Shown: in pieces, positions 36,960-45,300 of the stretch
How the letters are laid out: the number at the start of each line of letters is the position of its first letter
Numbering within the stretch: the first letter of the stretch is position 1
Assembly: GCF_020037025.1 (NCBI RefSeq)
Contig: NZ_JAIQLH010000006.1
Span: 1 to 64,000, forward strand
Direction of reading: 5' to 3'
From: Streptomyces huiliensis
Lineage (GTDB): Bacteria > Actinomycetota > Actinomycetes > Streptomycetales > Streptomycetaceae
DNA length: 64,000 bases
Program-made: the position numbers and the translations under genes
The notes under the pieces: model-generated
Databases searched by the model: none
What the model saw: only the letters and a program-made list of their open reading frames with translations
What the model was told of the DNA's origin: nothing

Positions 36960-37083
36960 TAGCCCGTCCGGCGTTTGAGGACAACCGCGCGACGCGCGGT
37001 TTCGGGGGTGCGGGGGCGGAGCCCCCGCACGAAACGGTGAAAGGGCGGGACCGGGGCACAGCCCGCCGCAGGCGCCCCCCGCC
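36960..37083. repeat. Dispersed palindromic repeat, copy D (single arm)
   Basis: One arm only, starting TAGCCCGTCCGGCGTTTGAG (36960-36979) and ending at GGGCGGGACCGGGGC with the CACAGCCCGCCGCAGGCGC tail shared with copy B. It lies 15 bases beyond the dusB stop and probably terminates that transcript. Confidence 0.8.
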
Positions 37084-37097
37084 GGGGCGAGGCGCCC

Positions 37098-38231
37098 TCA
37101 CCCACCCGAAGTGTCGAGCTCCGCGTCCGCCCCAACGACCGCACAGTCATACGGATCATCCAGCCACCCCTCAGGCAGCACGACCCGGCTCCGCCCCGAC
37201 GTCCGCCCCCGAGGCCCGTCCGCCCCCGCGGGCCACGCCTGATCCAGGTCGAGCCCGCTCAGAAGAGCGTCCAGCTCGGCCAGCGACGACGTCACGGCGA
37301 GCTGCCGCCGCAGCTCGGACCCGATCGAGAACCCCTTCGTGTACCAGGCGACGTGCTTGCGGAAGTCGATGACGCCGCGCTCCTCGCTCTCCAGCCACTC
37401 CCCCAGCAGCTCCGCGTGGCGCAGCATCACCCGCGCCACCTCCCGCAGCGTGGGCGCGGCGGGCTCGCGCGGCCCGTCGGGGTCGAAGGCGGCGACCAGG
37501 TCGCCGAAGAGCCAGGGCCGCCCGAGGCAGCCGCGCCCGACCACGACGCCGTCGCACCCGGTCTCGCGCATCATCCGCACGGCGTCATCGGCCGACCAGA
37601 TGTCGCCGTTCCCGAGCACGGGGATCTCCGGGACGGCCTCCTTCAGCCGGGCGATGGACTCCCAGTCGGCGGTGCCGCCGTAGTGCTGGGCGGCGGTGCG
37701 GCCGTGCAGGGCGATGGCGGTGACGCCCTCCTCGACGGCGATCCGGCCGGCGTCGAGGAAGGTGATGTGGTCGTCGTCGATGCCCTTGCGCATCTTCATG
37801 GTGACGGGCAGCGACCCGGCGTTGCCGACGGCCTCGCGGAGGATGGCGCGCAGCAGGTTCCGCTTGTAGGGGAGGGCGGAGCCGCCGCCCTTGCGGGTGA
37901 CCTTGGGGACGGGGCAGCCGAAGTTGAGGTCGATGTGGTCGGCCAGGTCCTCGTCCACGATCATGCGGACGGCGCGGCCGACGTAGAACGGGTCCACGCC
38001 GTAGAGCTGGATCGAGCGCGGCTTCTCGGTGCCGTCGAAGTGGATCAGCCGCATGGTCTTGGCGTCCCGCTCGACCAGCGCCCGGGTGGTGATCATCTCG
38101 CTGACGAACAGCCCCTTGCCGCCCGAGAACTCGCGGCACAGCGTGCGGAAGGGCGCGTTCGTGATCCCGGCCATCGGGGCCAGGACCACCGGCGGCTGCA
38201 CGGTGTGCGGACCGATCTGGAGCTGCGTCAT
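37098..38231 (-). CDS. dusB: tRNA-dihydrouridine synthase
   Basis: A 377-residue flavoenzyme. The N-terminus PPVVLAPMAGITNAPFRTL binds FMN, and LNFGCPVPKVTRKGGGSAL carries the catalytic C106. The flavin phosphate loop is VVVGRGCLGRPWLF. It reduces uridine in the tRNA D-loop. The C-terminal 45 residues beyond the fold are variable. It ends 15 bases before palindromic repeat copy D. Confidence 0.96.
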   Translation of the reverse strand: MTQLQIGPHTVQPPVVLAPMAGITNAPFRTLCREFSGGKGLFVSEMITTRALVERDAKTMRLIHFDGTEKPRSIQLYGVDPFYVGRAVRMIVDEDLADHIDLNFGCPVPKVTRKGGGSALPYKRNLLRAILREAVGNAGSLPVTMKMRKGIDDDHITFLDAGRIAVEEGVTAIALHGRTAAQHYGGTADWESIARLKEAVPEIPVLGNGDIWSADDAVRMMRETGCDGVVVGRGCLGRPWLFGDLVAAFDPDGPREPAAPTLREVARVMLRHAELLGEWLESEERGVIDFRKHVAWYTKGFSIGSELRRQLAVTSSLAELDALLSGLDLDQAWPAGADGPRGRTSGRSRVVLPEGWLDDPYDCAVVGADAELDTSGG

Positions 38232-38382
38232 GGAGGGGCGTCCTCGTTCGTGCGGGATGGGCGTCGTCCGGCCGCCTCACGGGCGTACCGGGCCGGTGGG
38301 GCGACCGTCCATTGTCCCTCATCCGGCGGACCGGATCCCGTGGCTCCGGTCACTCCGGCCCGCGGCCCGCTGATCGCGCGCC

Positions 38383-39288
38383 TCACCCCTCCTCGTCGGC
38401 CCGCACCAGCTCCAGCAGCCGCCCCAGCCGCTCGTGCGTCTCCTCGTCGGCCGGGGTGAAGACGAGCACCCGGGTGCCGGGGTGCGGCCCGGTCCACAGG
38501 TTGGTGTGGTCGAGGTTGAGCAGCCCCACCCTGGCCTGCCGGAAGGTGCGCTTCCGGTTGGCGGTGGGCGGGATCACCTCATGCCGCTCCCACAGCTCCC
38601 GGAACTCGGGCGACGCGTCCCGCAGCCGCTTGAGCAGGCACTTCCAGGCCGGTTCCGCGAGGTGGTCGGCCATCGCGGCGCGGAACTTCGCCGCCATGGC
38701 CCGCTTCGCGTCGTCCCGGTCGAGCGCGTCGGCGTACCAGGTCTCGTTGGTGAAGTGCAGCCAGAGGCAGTTGCGGTCCTCGGGCGGCAGGGCGTCGAGG
38801 TCGCAGATGAGCTGCCGGTACGTGCGGTTGTACGCCAGGATGTCGTAGCGCGCGTTCTGCACGCAGGCGGGGAACGGCTCCAGCCGCTCCAGCATCAGGC
38901 GCAGCCCGGGCGGGACGCCGGTGGGCTCGGCGTTGGGGGCCGGGTCCGAGACGTTGCCGAGGGCGAAGAGGTGCGCGCGCTCGGCGCGGTCGAGCAGCAG
39001 CGCGCGGGCGACGGCGTCGAGGACCTGGGCGGAGACCTGGATGTCCCGGCCCTGTTCGAGCCAGGTGTACCAGGTGACGCCCACGGCGGCGCGCAGGGCG
39101 ACCTCCTCCCTACGGAGCCCGGGCGTCCGCCGGCGGCGGCCGCGCGGCAGGCCGACCTGTTCGGGGGTGATGCGCTCGCGGCGGCTGCGGAGGAAGGCCG
39201 CGAGCTCGGCGCGGCGGGCCGCGTCGTCGATGCCGCGGGGTCCGTCGTCGAGGGCGGCGGCCGGCGACTCCGGCACCATCGTGGTCAT
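38383..39288 (-). CDS. Helix-turn-helix regulator with MmyB-like ligand domain
   Basis: A 301-residue protein. The N-terminal XRE-type HTH (AAFLRSRRERITPEQVGLP, LRREEVALRAAVGVTWYTWLEQGRDIQVSAQVLDAVARAL) is followed by a MmyB-like domain (ARYDILAYNRTYRQLI; NCLWLHFTN) thought to bind hydrophobic ligands. ATG at 39288 has GGAGG 7 bases before it. It is divergent from the MFS transporter and probably controls it through the inverted repeats at 39345-39373. Confidence 0.92.
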   Translation of the reverse strand: MTTMVPESPAAALDDGPRGIDDAARRAELAAFLRSRRERITPEQVGLPRGRRRRTPGLRREEVALRAAVGVTWYTWLEQGRDIQVSAQVLDAVARALLLDRAERAHLFALGNVSDPAPNAEPTGVPPGLRLMLERLEPFPACVQNARYDILAYNRTYRQLICDLDALPPEDRNCLWLHFTNETWYADALDRDDAKRAMAAKFRAAMADHLAEPAWKCLLKRLRDASPEFRELWERHEVIPPTANRKRTFRQARVGLLNLDHTNLWTGPHPGTRVLVFTPADEETHERLGRLLELVRADEEG

Positions 39289-39344
39289 GCCTCCAGCCTG
39301 CGGTACGGGCGGACCGCTGTCAGGCCCGTCACCGGGTAGTCCTT

Positions 39345-39373
39345 GTACCAGGATAAAAGCTCTCTGGTACCAG
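39345..39373. promoter_or_regulatory. Inverted repeats in the regulator/MFS promoter gap
   Basis: GTACCAG (39345-39351) and CTGGTAC (39364-39370) are complementary; the second also forms the perfect palindrome CTGGTACCAG (39364-39373). The site lies centrally in the 111-base gap, overlapping the likely promoter. A role in repression by the adjacent MmyB-like protein is inferred. Confidence 0.6.
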
Positions 39374-39399
39374 GGTGCGGATTGCGCCATCGTCGTCGT

Positions 39400-40875
39400 G
39401 TGAACGAAGCACGCGCAGCCGATGAGATACCCGCCCCGACTCCGACACCCTCTGCCTCCCCCTCGACCTCTTCCGCTCCCTCCGCCACGGGCGCCGCGGC
39501 GCTCGGCACCGGCGGCCTCGTCACGGTGCTCCTCGGCGCCGCCCTACCGCTGGTGGACTTCTTCATCGTCAACGTCGCCCTGCCCGCCATCGACCGCGAT
39601 CTGCACGCCGGCCCGGCCGTCCTGGAGATGGTCGTCGGCGGGTACGGCATCGCGTACGCCGTGCTGCTGGTGCTCGGCGGACGGCTGGGTGACATGGTGG
39701 GCCGGCGGCGGATGTTCCTCTGGGGAACGGCCGCGTTCGGCGTGACCTCCGTGGCGTGCGGTCTGGCGCCGGACGCCTGGAGCCTGGTGGCCGCCCGCGT
39801 CGCCCAGGGCGCCGCTTCGGCGCTGCTGCTGCCGCAGGCCCTGGCCACGATCCAGGCGGCGACGCACGGCGAGCGGCGCACCCGCGCGATGAGCCTCTAC
39901 AGCGCCACCGCCGGCGTGTCGAGCGTGATCGGCCAGATGCTCGGCGGCTTCCTGGTCTCGGCCGACATCGCCGGTTCCGGCTGGCGCCCGATCTTCCTGG
40001 TCAACGCCCCGCTCTCGGTGCTGGCGCTGCTGATGGCGGCGCGGCTGATCCCCGAGACCCGGTCGGACCGGCCGACCCGGGTGGACGGCGCGGGCACCGT
40101 CCTGCTGTCGGTGGCCCTGGCCTCGCTGCTGCTGCCGCTCACGGAGGGGCGCTCGACCGGGTGGCCGGTGTGGTCCTGGGTGCTGCTGGGCCTGTTCCCG
40201 TTCGCCGCGGCGGCGTTCTGGACGGTGGAACGGCGGCTGGAGGCCGCCGGACGGACCCCGCTGGTGCCGCCGTCGCTGCTGCGGGTCCGCTCGGTCCGCA
40301 GCGGCCTGGCGGTCCTGGTGCCCTTCTCGCTGGGCTGGGGCGGCTACATGTTCGTGCTGGCCGTGGTGTTCCAGGAGGGGCTGCGGCTGAACCCCACCGA
40401 GGCGGGGATCGCCCTGGCGCCGATGTGCGTGGCCTTCTTCGTGGGCTCGCTGCTGGGCCCCCGGCTGGGGGCCCGGTACGGACGCGCCGCGGTGACCGCC
40501 GGAACGCTGGTGCAGGGGGCGGGCCTGCTGGGGATGGCCCTGACCTTCTCCTGGGGCTGGGACGGCCTCGGCGTCTGGGGCCCGATGCCGGCCCTCGCGG
40601 TGCAGGGACTGGGCCAGGGCCTGCTGCTGCCGCCCACGCTGCGGGCGGTGCTGAGCGAGGTGCCGGCCGCGCAGGCGGGGGTGGGCAGCGGGGTCATGGT
40701 CACCACGCAGCAGTCGTTCATGGCGCTGGGCGTGGCGACGCTCGGCTCGCTGTTCCTCTCGCTGTCGACGTCGATGGGCGTGCGGGACGCGGTGGTGACG
40801 ACGTTCGGGGTGCAGCTGGTGGCGGTGGCGGCGACCGTGGTGCTGAGTACGCGGCTGCCGAGGACGATGCGCTGA
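39400..40875 (+). CDS. MFS drug-resistance transporter (DHA2 family)
   Basis: A protein of about 491 residues with fourteen hydrophobic segments. Motif A reads GGRLGDMVGRRRMFLWG, motif C lies around TAGVSSVIGQMLGGFL, and VALPAIDRDLHAG is typical of DHA2 exporters. I chose GTG at 39400, because the upstream alternative (39343) overlaps the operator; no clear ribosome-binding site is present. The N-terminal tail (residues 1-30) is proline- and serine-rich. It probably exports a toxic compound sensed by the divergent regulator. Confidence 0.88.
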   Translation: MNEARAADEIPAPTPTPSASPSTSSAPSATGAAALGTGGLVTVLLGAALPLVDFFIVNVALPAIDRDLHAGPAVLEMVVGGYGIAYAVLLVLGGRLGDMVGRRRMFLWGTAAFGVTSVACGLAPDAWSLVAARVAQGAASALLLPQALATIQAATHGERRTRAMSLYSATAGVSSVIGQMLGGFLVSADIAGSGWRPIFLVNAPLSVLALLMAARLIPETRSDRPTRVDGAGTVLLSVALASLLLPLTEGRSTGWPVWSWVLLGLFPFAAAAFWTVERRLEAAGRTPLVPPSLLRVRSVRSGLAVLVPFSLGWGGYMFVLAVVFQEGLRLNPTEAGIALAPMCVAFFVGSLLGPRLGARYGRAAVTAGTLVQGAGLLGMALTFSWGWDGLGVWGPMPALAVQGLGQGLLLPPTLRAVLSEVPAAQAGVGSGVMVTTQQSFMALGVATLGSLFLSLSTSMGVRDAVVTTFGVQLVAVAATVVLSTRLPRTMR

Positions 40876-40924
40876 GGGGGCGGGGTGGCGGCGCGCACGC
40901 CGTCACGGGAGGCAGGATGACACG

Positions 40925-40960
40925 CATCGAATGACAGATATTGAAATCTGTCATTCGATG
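40925..40960. promoter_or_regulatory. Perfect 15-bp-arm inverted repeat upstream of the aldo/keto reductase
   Basis: CATCGAATGACAGAT (40925-40939) and ATCTGTCATTCGATG (40946-40960) are exact complements with a 6-base spacer. The centre is 72 bases upstream of the reductase start. The core ATGACAGAT-N6-ATCTGTCAT looks like a TetR-family operator and fits the TetR gene 1.2 kb downstream. Confidence 0.8.
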
Positions 40961-41013
40961 TGCCACTCTGATGGTGTCCTCCTCCCGCCCCTCTCCCTCG
41001 TGAAGGAGTCCCC

Positions 41014-42018
41014 GTGCTGCACCGCACCCTCGGCACCGCCGGCCCCCAGGTCTCCGCCCTCGGCCTCGGCTGCATGGGCATGTCCGCCCTCTACGGCGAG
41101 GCCGACCGGACCGAGTCGATCGCCACCATCCACGCCGCCCTGGACGCGGGCGTCACCCTGCTCGACACCGGCGACTTCTACGCCATGGGCCACAACGAGC
41201 TGCTGATCGGCGAGGCGCTGCGCACCGCCCCCGCCGCCCACCGCGAACGGGCGCTCACCAGCGTCAAGTTCGGCGCCCTGCGCGACCCGGACGGCGGCTG
41301 GTCCGGCTACGACGGCCGCCCGGCGGCGGTGAGGAACTTCGCCGCGTACTCCCTCCAGCGCCTGGGCGTCGACCACATCGACATCTACCGGATCGCCCGC
41401 GTCGACCCCGACGTGCCGATCGAGGAGACCGTCGGCGCCATCGCCGAGCTCGTCGAGGCCGGCCACGTCCGCCACATCGGCCTGTCCGAGGTGAACGCGG
41501 ACACCCTGCGCCGGGCCGCCGCCGTCGCCCCGATCTCCGACCTCCAGATCGAGTACTCGCTGATCTCGCGCGGCATCGAGGACCTCATCCTCCCGACCGC
41601 CCGCGAGCTGGGCATCGGCGTGACCGCCTACGGCGTCCTCTCCCGCGGCCTGATCAGCGGCCACTTCGGCCGCGACCGCAAGCTCGCCGCCAATGACTTC
41701 CGCGGCGTGAGCCCGCGCTTCCAGGGCGAGAACCTCCAGCGCAACCTGGACCTGGTCGACGCCCTCCGCAAGGTCGCCGAGCAGCGGGGCGCCACCGTCG
41801 CCCAGACGGCCATCGCCTGGGTCCTGGCCCAGGGCGCCGACATCGTCCCCCTGGTCGGCGCCCGCACCAGGGAGCGGCTCACCGAGGCGCTCGGCGCGCT
41901 GGACGTCACCCTGGGCGCCGATGACCTCGCCGCCATCGAGGCGGCCGTCCCCGCCGACGCGGCGGCGGGCGAGCGCTACCCGGCGGACCAGATGGCGCAC
42001 TTGGACAGCGAGCGGTGA
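41014..42018 (+). CDS. Aldo/keto reductase
   Basis: A 334-residue TIM-barrel oxidoreductase. It begins with LGLGCMGMSALYGEADRTES. The catalytic tyrosine region is LLDTGDFYAMGHNELLIG and K88 lies in TSVKFGALRD. The usual histidine of the tetrad is replaced (IARVDPDVPIEE). Such enzymes reduce aldehydes or ketones with NADPH. Its promoter holds the 15-bp operator, and a TetR gene lies downstream on the same strand. Confidence 0.9.
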   Translation: MLHRTLGTAGPQVSALGLGCMGMSALYGEADRTESIATIHAALDAGVTLLDTGDFYAMGHNELLIGEALRTAPAAHRERALTSVKFGALRDPDGGWSGYDGRPAAVRNFAAYSLQRLGVDHIDIYRIARVDPDVPIEETVGAIAELVEAGHVRHIGLSEVNADTLRRAAAVAPISDLQIEYSLISRGIEDLILPTARELGIGVTAYGVLSRGLISGHFGRDRKLAANDFRGVSPRFQGENLQRNLDLVDALRKVAEQRGATVAQTAIAWVLAQGADIVPLVGARTRERLTEALGALDVTLGADDLAAIEAAVPADAAAGERYPADQMAHLDSER

Positions 42019-42163
42019 GCCGGGGGCGGGGGGCCGCCCGGCACCGGGGACCGGCGGCCCGGTGCCGCCTCCCGGGACTGCGCCCCGCACGTCCCGGACG
42101 CGTCCCCGGCCGGGTACGGTCGTCCCAGGCGCGCCGGCGCCTGAGGAAAGGACCCGTACCGAC

Positions 42164-42748
42164 ATGCCGCCCGAGCCCCTGACCCAAGACCGCATCCTCG
42201 AAGCCACCGAGGAGGTCCTGCGCCGCTTCGGCCCGGCCAAGGCCACCGTCGTCGACGTCGCCCGCGCGCTCGGCGTCAGTCACGGCAGCGTCTACCGGCA
42301 CTTCGGCAGCAAGGCCGCCCTCCGCGAGGCCGTCACGGAGCGCTGGCTCGACCAGTCCCACGCGGCCCTGTCCGCGATCGCCTCCGCCGACACCCCCGCC
42401 GAGCGCCGCCTGCGCGACTGGCTGACCGCCCTCTTCACCGCCAAGCGCCGCAAGGCGGGCGACGACCCCGAGCTGTTCGCCACCTACATGGTCCTGGTCG
42501 GCGAGAACAGCACCACGGTCGAACGGCACGTCGCGACGATGGTCGGCCAGCTCGCCGGCATCCTCCGCGACGGCACGGAGCGCGGCGAGTTCACCCTCCC
42601 CGACCCCGACCGCACCGCCCGCGCCGTCTGGGACGCCACCAACCGCTTCCACGACCCCGCCTACGCACCCGAATGGTCCGACCCGGACATCGACACCGCC
42701 TTCGACACGGTCTGCGGCCTGGTGCTGCACGGGTTGCGCGGGTCATAG
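42164..42748 (+). CDS. TetR family transcriptional regulator
   Basis: A 194-residue protein. The N-terminal HTH reads ILEATEEVLRRFGPAKATVVDVARALGVSHGSVYRHFGSKAALREAV. The rest is the all-helical ligand and dimer domain. I chose ATG at 42164; GAGGAAAGG precedes it. It probably represses the upstream aldo/keto reductase gene, and possibly itself, through the operator at 40925-40960. Confidence 0.93.
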   Translation: MPPEPLTQDRILEATEEVLRRFGPAKATVVDVARALGVSHGSVYRHFGSKAALREAVTERWLDQSHAALSAIASADTPAERRLRDWLTALFTAKRRKAGDDPELFATYMVLVGENSTTVERHVATMVGQLAGILRDGTERGEFTLPDPDRTARAVWDATNRFHDPAYAPEWSDPDIDTAFDTVCGLVLHGLRGS

Positions 42749-42813
42749 GTCGCGGAGGTACCAGGTTGCTCGGGTAATAGGTACGTGGGTAACAGGTGCG
42801 TGGGTAATACACC
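42740..42813. repeat. Degenerate 15-bp direct repeats with a GGGTAAYAGGT core
   Basis: GGGTAATAGGTACGT (42772-42786) and GGGTAACAGGTGCGT (42787-42801) are followed by GGGTAATACACC (42802-42813), with an earlier GGGTCATAGGTCGCG at 42740-42754. They lie between the TetR gene end and the effector locus, about 110 to 190 bases upstream of 42927. They may bind a regulator. Confidence 0.6.
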
Positions 42814-42926
42814 AATCTTGACGATTCCCTGACGCCTCGATGACGCGCCCTTGATAGACCTGCGCCACTCGCCTTCCTAGGCTGATCTTCTGCCTCAATT
42901 CACCCTCCCGGCAGGAGAGTTACACC

Positions 42927-43253
42927 GTGAGTACGCCCACGCCCGCCGATGACGACATAGTCCTCGCGCCGGCGCGCCCCCGCCCGGCGGACGGCCGGCA
43001 GCAGACCGAGGACAAGGTCGAGTTCGAGACGCGGCGCGCCGCCGACGGGACCGACTGCGGGATGGCGTTCACCTCCGCCGAACGGCTCGTCTCCTGCCTC
43101 GGCCCCGACCAGCCGTGGGTGGCCCTGCCGCTCGGCGCGCTACGCCTCCTGTGCGGCGAGGCGGGCGTACCCCGCGTGATCGTGGATCCGCCGACCGCCC
43201 CCGCCTCGGCGGGACTGTCCCCCCGGGACGAGCGGGAGGCCCTCCATGGCTGA
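42927..43253 (+). CDS. Small SseB/SAV_915-like protein
   Basis: A 108-residue protein. The middle reads CGMAFTSAERLVSCLGPDQPWVALPLGALRLL, resembling SseB N-terminal or SAV_915-family domains found beside streptomycete type VII genes. The ends are proline-rich and probably disordered. The function is unknown. It overlaps the next gene by 8 bases, and a purine stretch GGCAGGAG precedes its GTG start. It is the first gene of the accessory locus. Confidence 0.75.
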   Translation: MSTPTPADDDIVLAPARPRPADGRQQTEDKVEFETRRAADGTDCGMAFTSAERLVSCLGPDQPWVALPLGALRLLCGEAGVPRVIVDPPTAPASAGLSPRDEREALHG

Positions 43254-43551
43254 CCGGCTCAAGGCCACGGTCGAGCACATCGACGACGCGGGCAGGGGGT
43301 TCCATCGGGAGGCCCTGCACCTCGGCGAGTTCAAGCACCTCGCCTCCCCGCCGACTCCGGGCGTCGGCGACGCCGCCCTGAGTTCGGCCCTGCTGCAGCT
43401 CAGTGAGGCGTTCGGCATCGGCCACGAGCTGCTGACGAACCTGGTGACCAAGCACGGCGGCAACCTGCAGTCCGCCGCGAGCGATTACCAGAACCAGGAC
43501 ATCGACACCGGGAAGATCCTCAACGACCTGATGGGCAAGGTGTCGAAGTGA
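43246..43551 (+). CDS. EspC-like small helical protein (type VII secretion partner candidate)
   Basis: A 101-residue, all-helical protein without a signal peptide. The final helix reads HGGNLQSAASDYQNQDIDTGKILNDLM, a pattern seen in EspC and other ESX small partners. Its size and position immediately upstream of a larger WXG protein suggest that it pairs with that protein for secretion. Start and end overlap the neighbours (8 bases and a GTGA junction), implying translational coupling. The pairing is inferred, not shown. Confidence 0.65.
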   Translation: MADRLKATVEHIDDAGRGFHREALHLGEFKHLASPPTPGVGDAALSSALLQLSEAFGIGHELLTNLVTKHGGNLQSAASDYQNQDIDTGKILNDLMGKVSK

Positions 43552-44819
43552 TCGACGACGACCTCGCCGGCCTCAAGAAGGTCGCCACGGACTACACGTC
43601 GGCCACCGAGAAGTACGACACCACCTCCAAGGTCCTCGACAAGAAGGTCAGCAGCGTCGTCCACGAGGCCGGCTGGACCGGCGACGGCGCGGACGCCTTC
43701 CAGACGGTGTGGGGCCACGACAGCACCATCGGCGCGGCGCTGGCCGAGGCCATGTCGCAGGTGTCGGACGTGGTCACCGTCCTCTCCGAGGAGCTGGCGA
43801 AGGCGAAGAGCGACCTGGGCGACGTCCAGGACACGGCCCGCGCGGCCGGCCTGACCCTCGACAGCCAGGGCGGCGCCACGGGCAAGGCGGACCAGAAGGC
43901 GGAACTGGACGCGTACCAGAAGGGACGGGACGCGGCGCTGAAGCGGGCGCAGGACGCACGTCAGCTGGCGACGGGGAGCCTGAACTCCGTACTCGACCAG
44001 ATGCTCGGCAAGGGCAACCCGAACCAGTACAACGGCGCCGACTACTGCACGCTGTCGGAGGTCCTGCGGGGGCTGTACACGACGCCGGCCGCGCTGACCC
44101 AGGAGAGCACGAAGAAGCTGGAGGCGCTCAAGCAGAACGCCAAGGACCTGAAGCGCGAGGCGCGGAAGCTGCCCAAGGGCGGCGCCGAGTGGAACGAGAA
44201 ACTGCAGCAGCGACGGGCCGCCAGGGCCGCGCTCAGCGACCAGCGCCTCCGGACCGCCTCCGTCGAAGGCTGGCAGAGCAAGGTCAAGGGCAGCGGCGCG
44301 GCGCGCGTCACGATCGGCGAGATCGCGGAGAACTACCGCGTGCGGGGAGCCGGCCCGATGGGCAAGTTCGGTGCGGTGAGCACCGGACTGACCGGCGCCA
44401 TGGTCGGTTTCCAGATGTACGACGACCACCGGACCCGGGGCTGGTCGTACAAGGAGGCGTTCGCCCGGGACGCGGCCCCCGCGGCCGTGGGCATGGCCGC
44501 CGGCACCTACGCCGAGGGCGCGCTCGTCGGCATGGCCACCACCAACCCCGCGGTCGCCGCCGGCGTGGTGGCCGCCGTCGGCGTCGGCTACGGCGTGGGC
44601 ACCTTTGGCTACGAACTGACCCACAACGCCCACTGGGGCAGCAACATCCACAAGTACGGTGTCGTGAACGGCATCGGCCACAGCTTCGCCGACGCGGGCA
44701 AGGCGTGGGTCGACAACGACGTCAAGGCCATGTGGCACAAGGGTGAGGACACCGCGAAGGCCGCCTGGCACAAGGGCTCGAGCGGCGTGAAGAAAGCCTG
44801 GCATGGCATCTTCGGCTGA
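43548..44819 (+). CDS. WXG100/LXG-type effector candidate with glycine-zipper hydrophobic domain
   Basis: A 423-residue protein. The N-terminal helical hairpin contains GWTGDGADAFQTVW (about residues 42-55), a WXG-type motif. A charged coiled-coil-like middle follows (about residues 110-260). The C-terminal region has two hydrophobic, glycine/alanine-rich stretches (GAVSTGLTGAMVGF; NPAVAAGVVAAVGVGYGVGTFG) and ends in amphipathic repeats with AWHKG. This looks like a secreted pore-former or membrane-active toxin, but no activity has been shown. The start overlaps the preceding gene (GTGA) and the end overlaps the next by 17 bases. Confidence 0.6.
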   Translation: MIDDDLAGLKKVATDYTSATEKYDTTSKVLDKKVSSVVHEAGWTGDGADAFQTVWGHDSTIGAALAEAMSQVSDVVTVLSEELAKAKSDLGDVQDTARAAGLTLDSQGGATGKADQKAELDAYQKGRDAALKRAQDARQLATGSLNSVLDQMLGKGNPNQYNGADYCTLSEVLRGLYTTPAALTQESTKKLEALKQNAKDLKREARKLPKGGAEWNEKLQQRRAARAALSDQRLRTASVEGWQSKVKGSGAARVTIGEIAENYRVRGAGPMGKFGAVSTGLTGAMVGFQMYDDHRTRGWSYKEAFARDAAPAAVGMAAGTYAEGALVGMATTNPAVAAGVVAAVGVGYGVGTFGYELTHNAHWGSNIHKYGVVNGIGHSFADAGKAWVDNDVKAMWHKGEDTAKAAWHKGSSGVKKAWHGIFG

Positions 44820-45300
44820 CGGCCGCCGCCGTGGTCGGGCCCCGGGCGGAACGCCCCGAGAGCTTCAGTTCGTCGGGACCACCTGGCTTCGTCGGGGGGC
44901 TCTCTACTGGTCACGCCGCATCAGGATGACGCTGGCATGGCTCCTGATCACCGCGCTGACGGCTGCGATGACGGTGGCGGTCGGCGTAGCGGCGGCCTCC
45001 GACGGCACCGTCCTGGCCGTCCTGGTGAGCCTCTACGCCGTGCTCTGCGGCGGCACCGCCTACGTGGTCACGCGGCACATCCGAACCATCGATCGCTTCG
45101 GTGTCATGGGCGGCGGGAATGCACGCTTCGGCAAGCGGTGGGACAAGGCCGCGACTGTGGCCATGGTGCTCGTAGGTGTCTCCGTCATCTTCTCCTTCCC
45201 GGTCGGCCTCGGCGCGGCCCTCCCTTACCTCGTTCGCAGCTGCGGTCGTTACGCTCCCGGCGAGCGCTATGAGCGCAGACGTTTCGGCCTGGAAGGTTGA
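44803..45300 (+). CDS. Small membrane protein, candidate immunity protein 1
   Basis: A 165-residue protein. The N-terminal part is basic, then GTTWLRRGALYWSRR precedes three or four membrane segments (LAWLLITALTAAMTVAVGV, VLAVLVSLYAVLCGGTAYVV, VAMVLVGVSVIFSFPVGLG). The C-terminus ends RSCGRYAPGERYERR. It is paralogous to the protein at 46030. Its overlap with the effector gene and membrane location fit immunity to a pore-former; this is inference. Confidence 0.65.
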   Translation: MASSADGRRRGRAPGGTPRELQFVGTTWLRRGALYWSRRIRMTLAWLLITALTAAMTVAVGVAAASDGTVLAVLVSLYAVLCGGTAYVVTRHIRTIDRFGVMGGGNARFGKRWDKAATVAMVLVGVSVIFSFPVGLGAALPYLVRSCGRYAPGERYERRRFGLEG

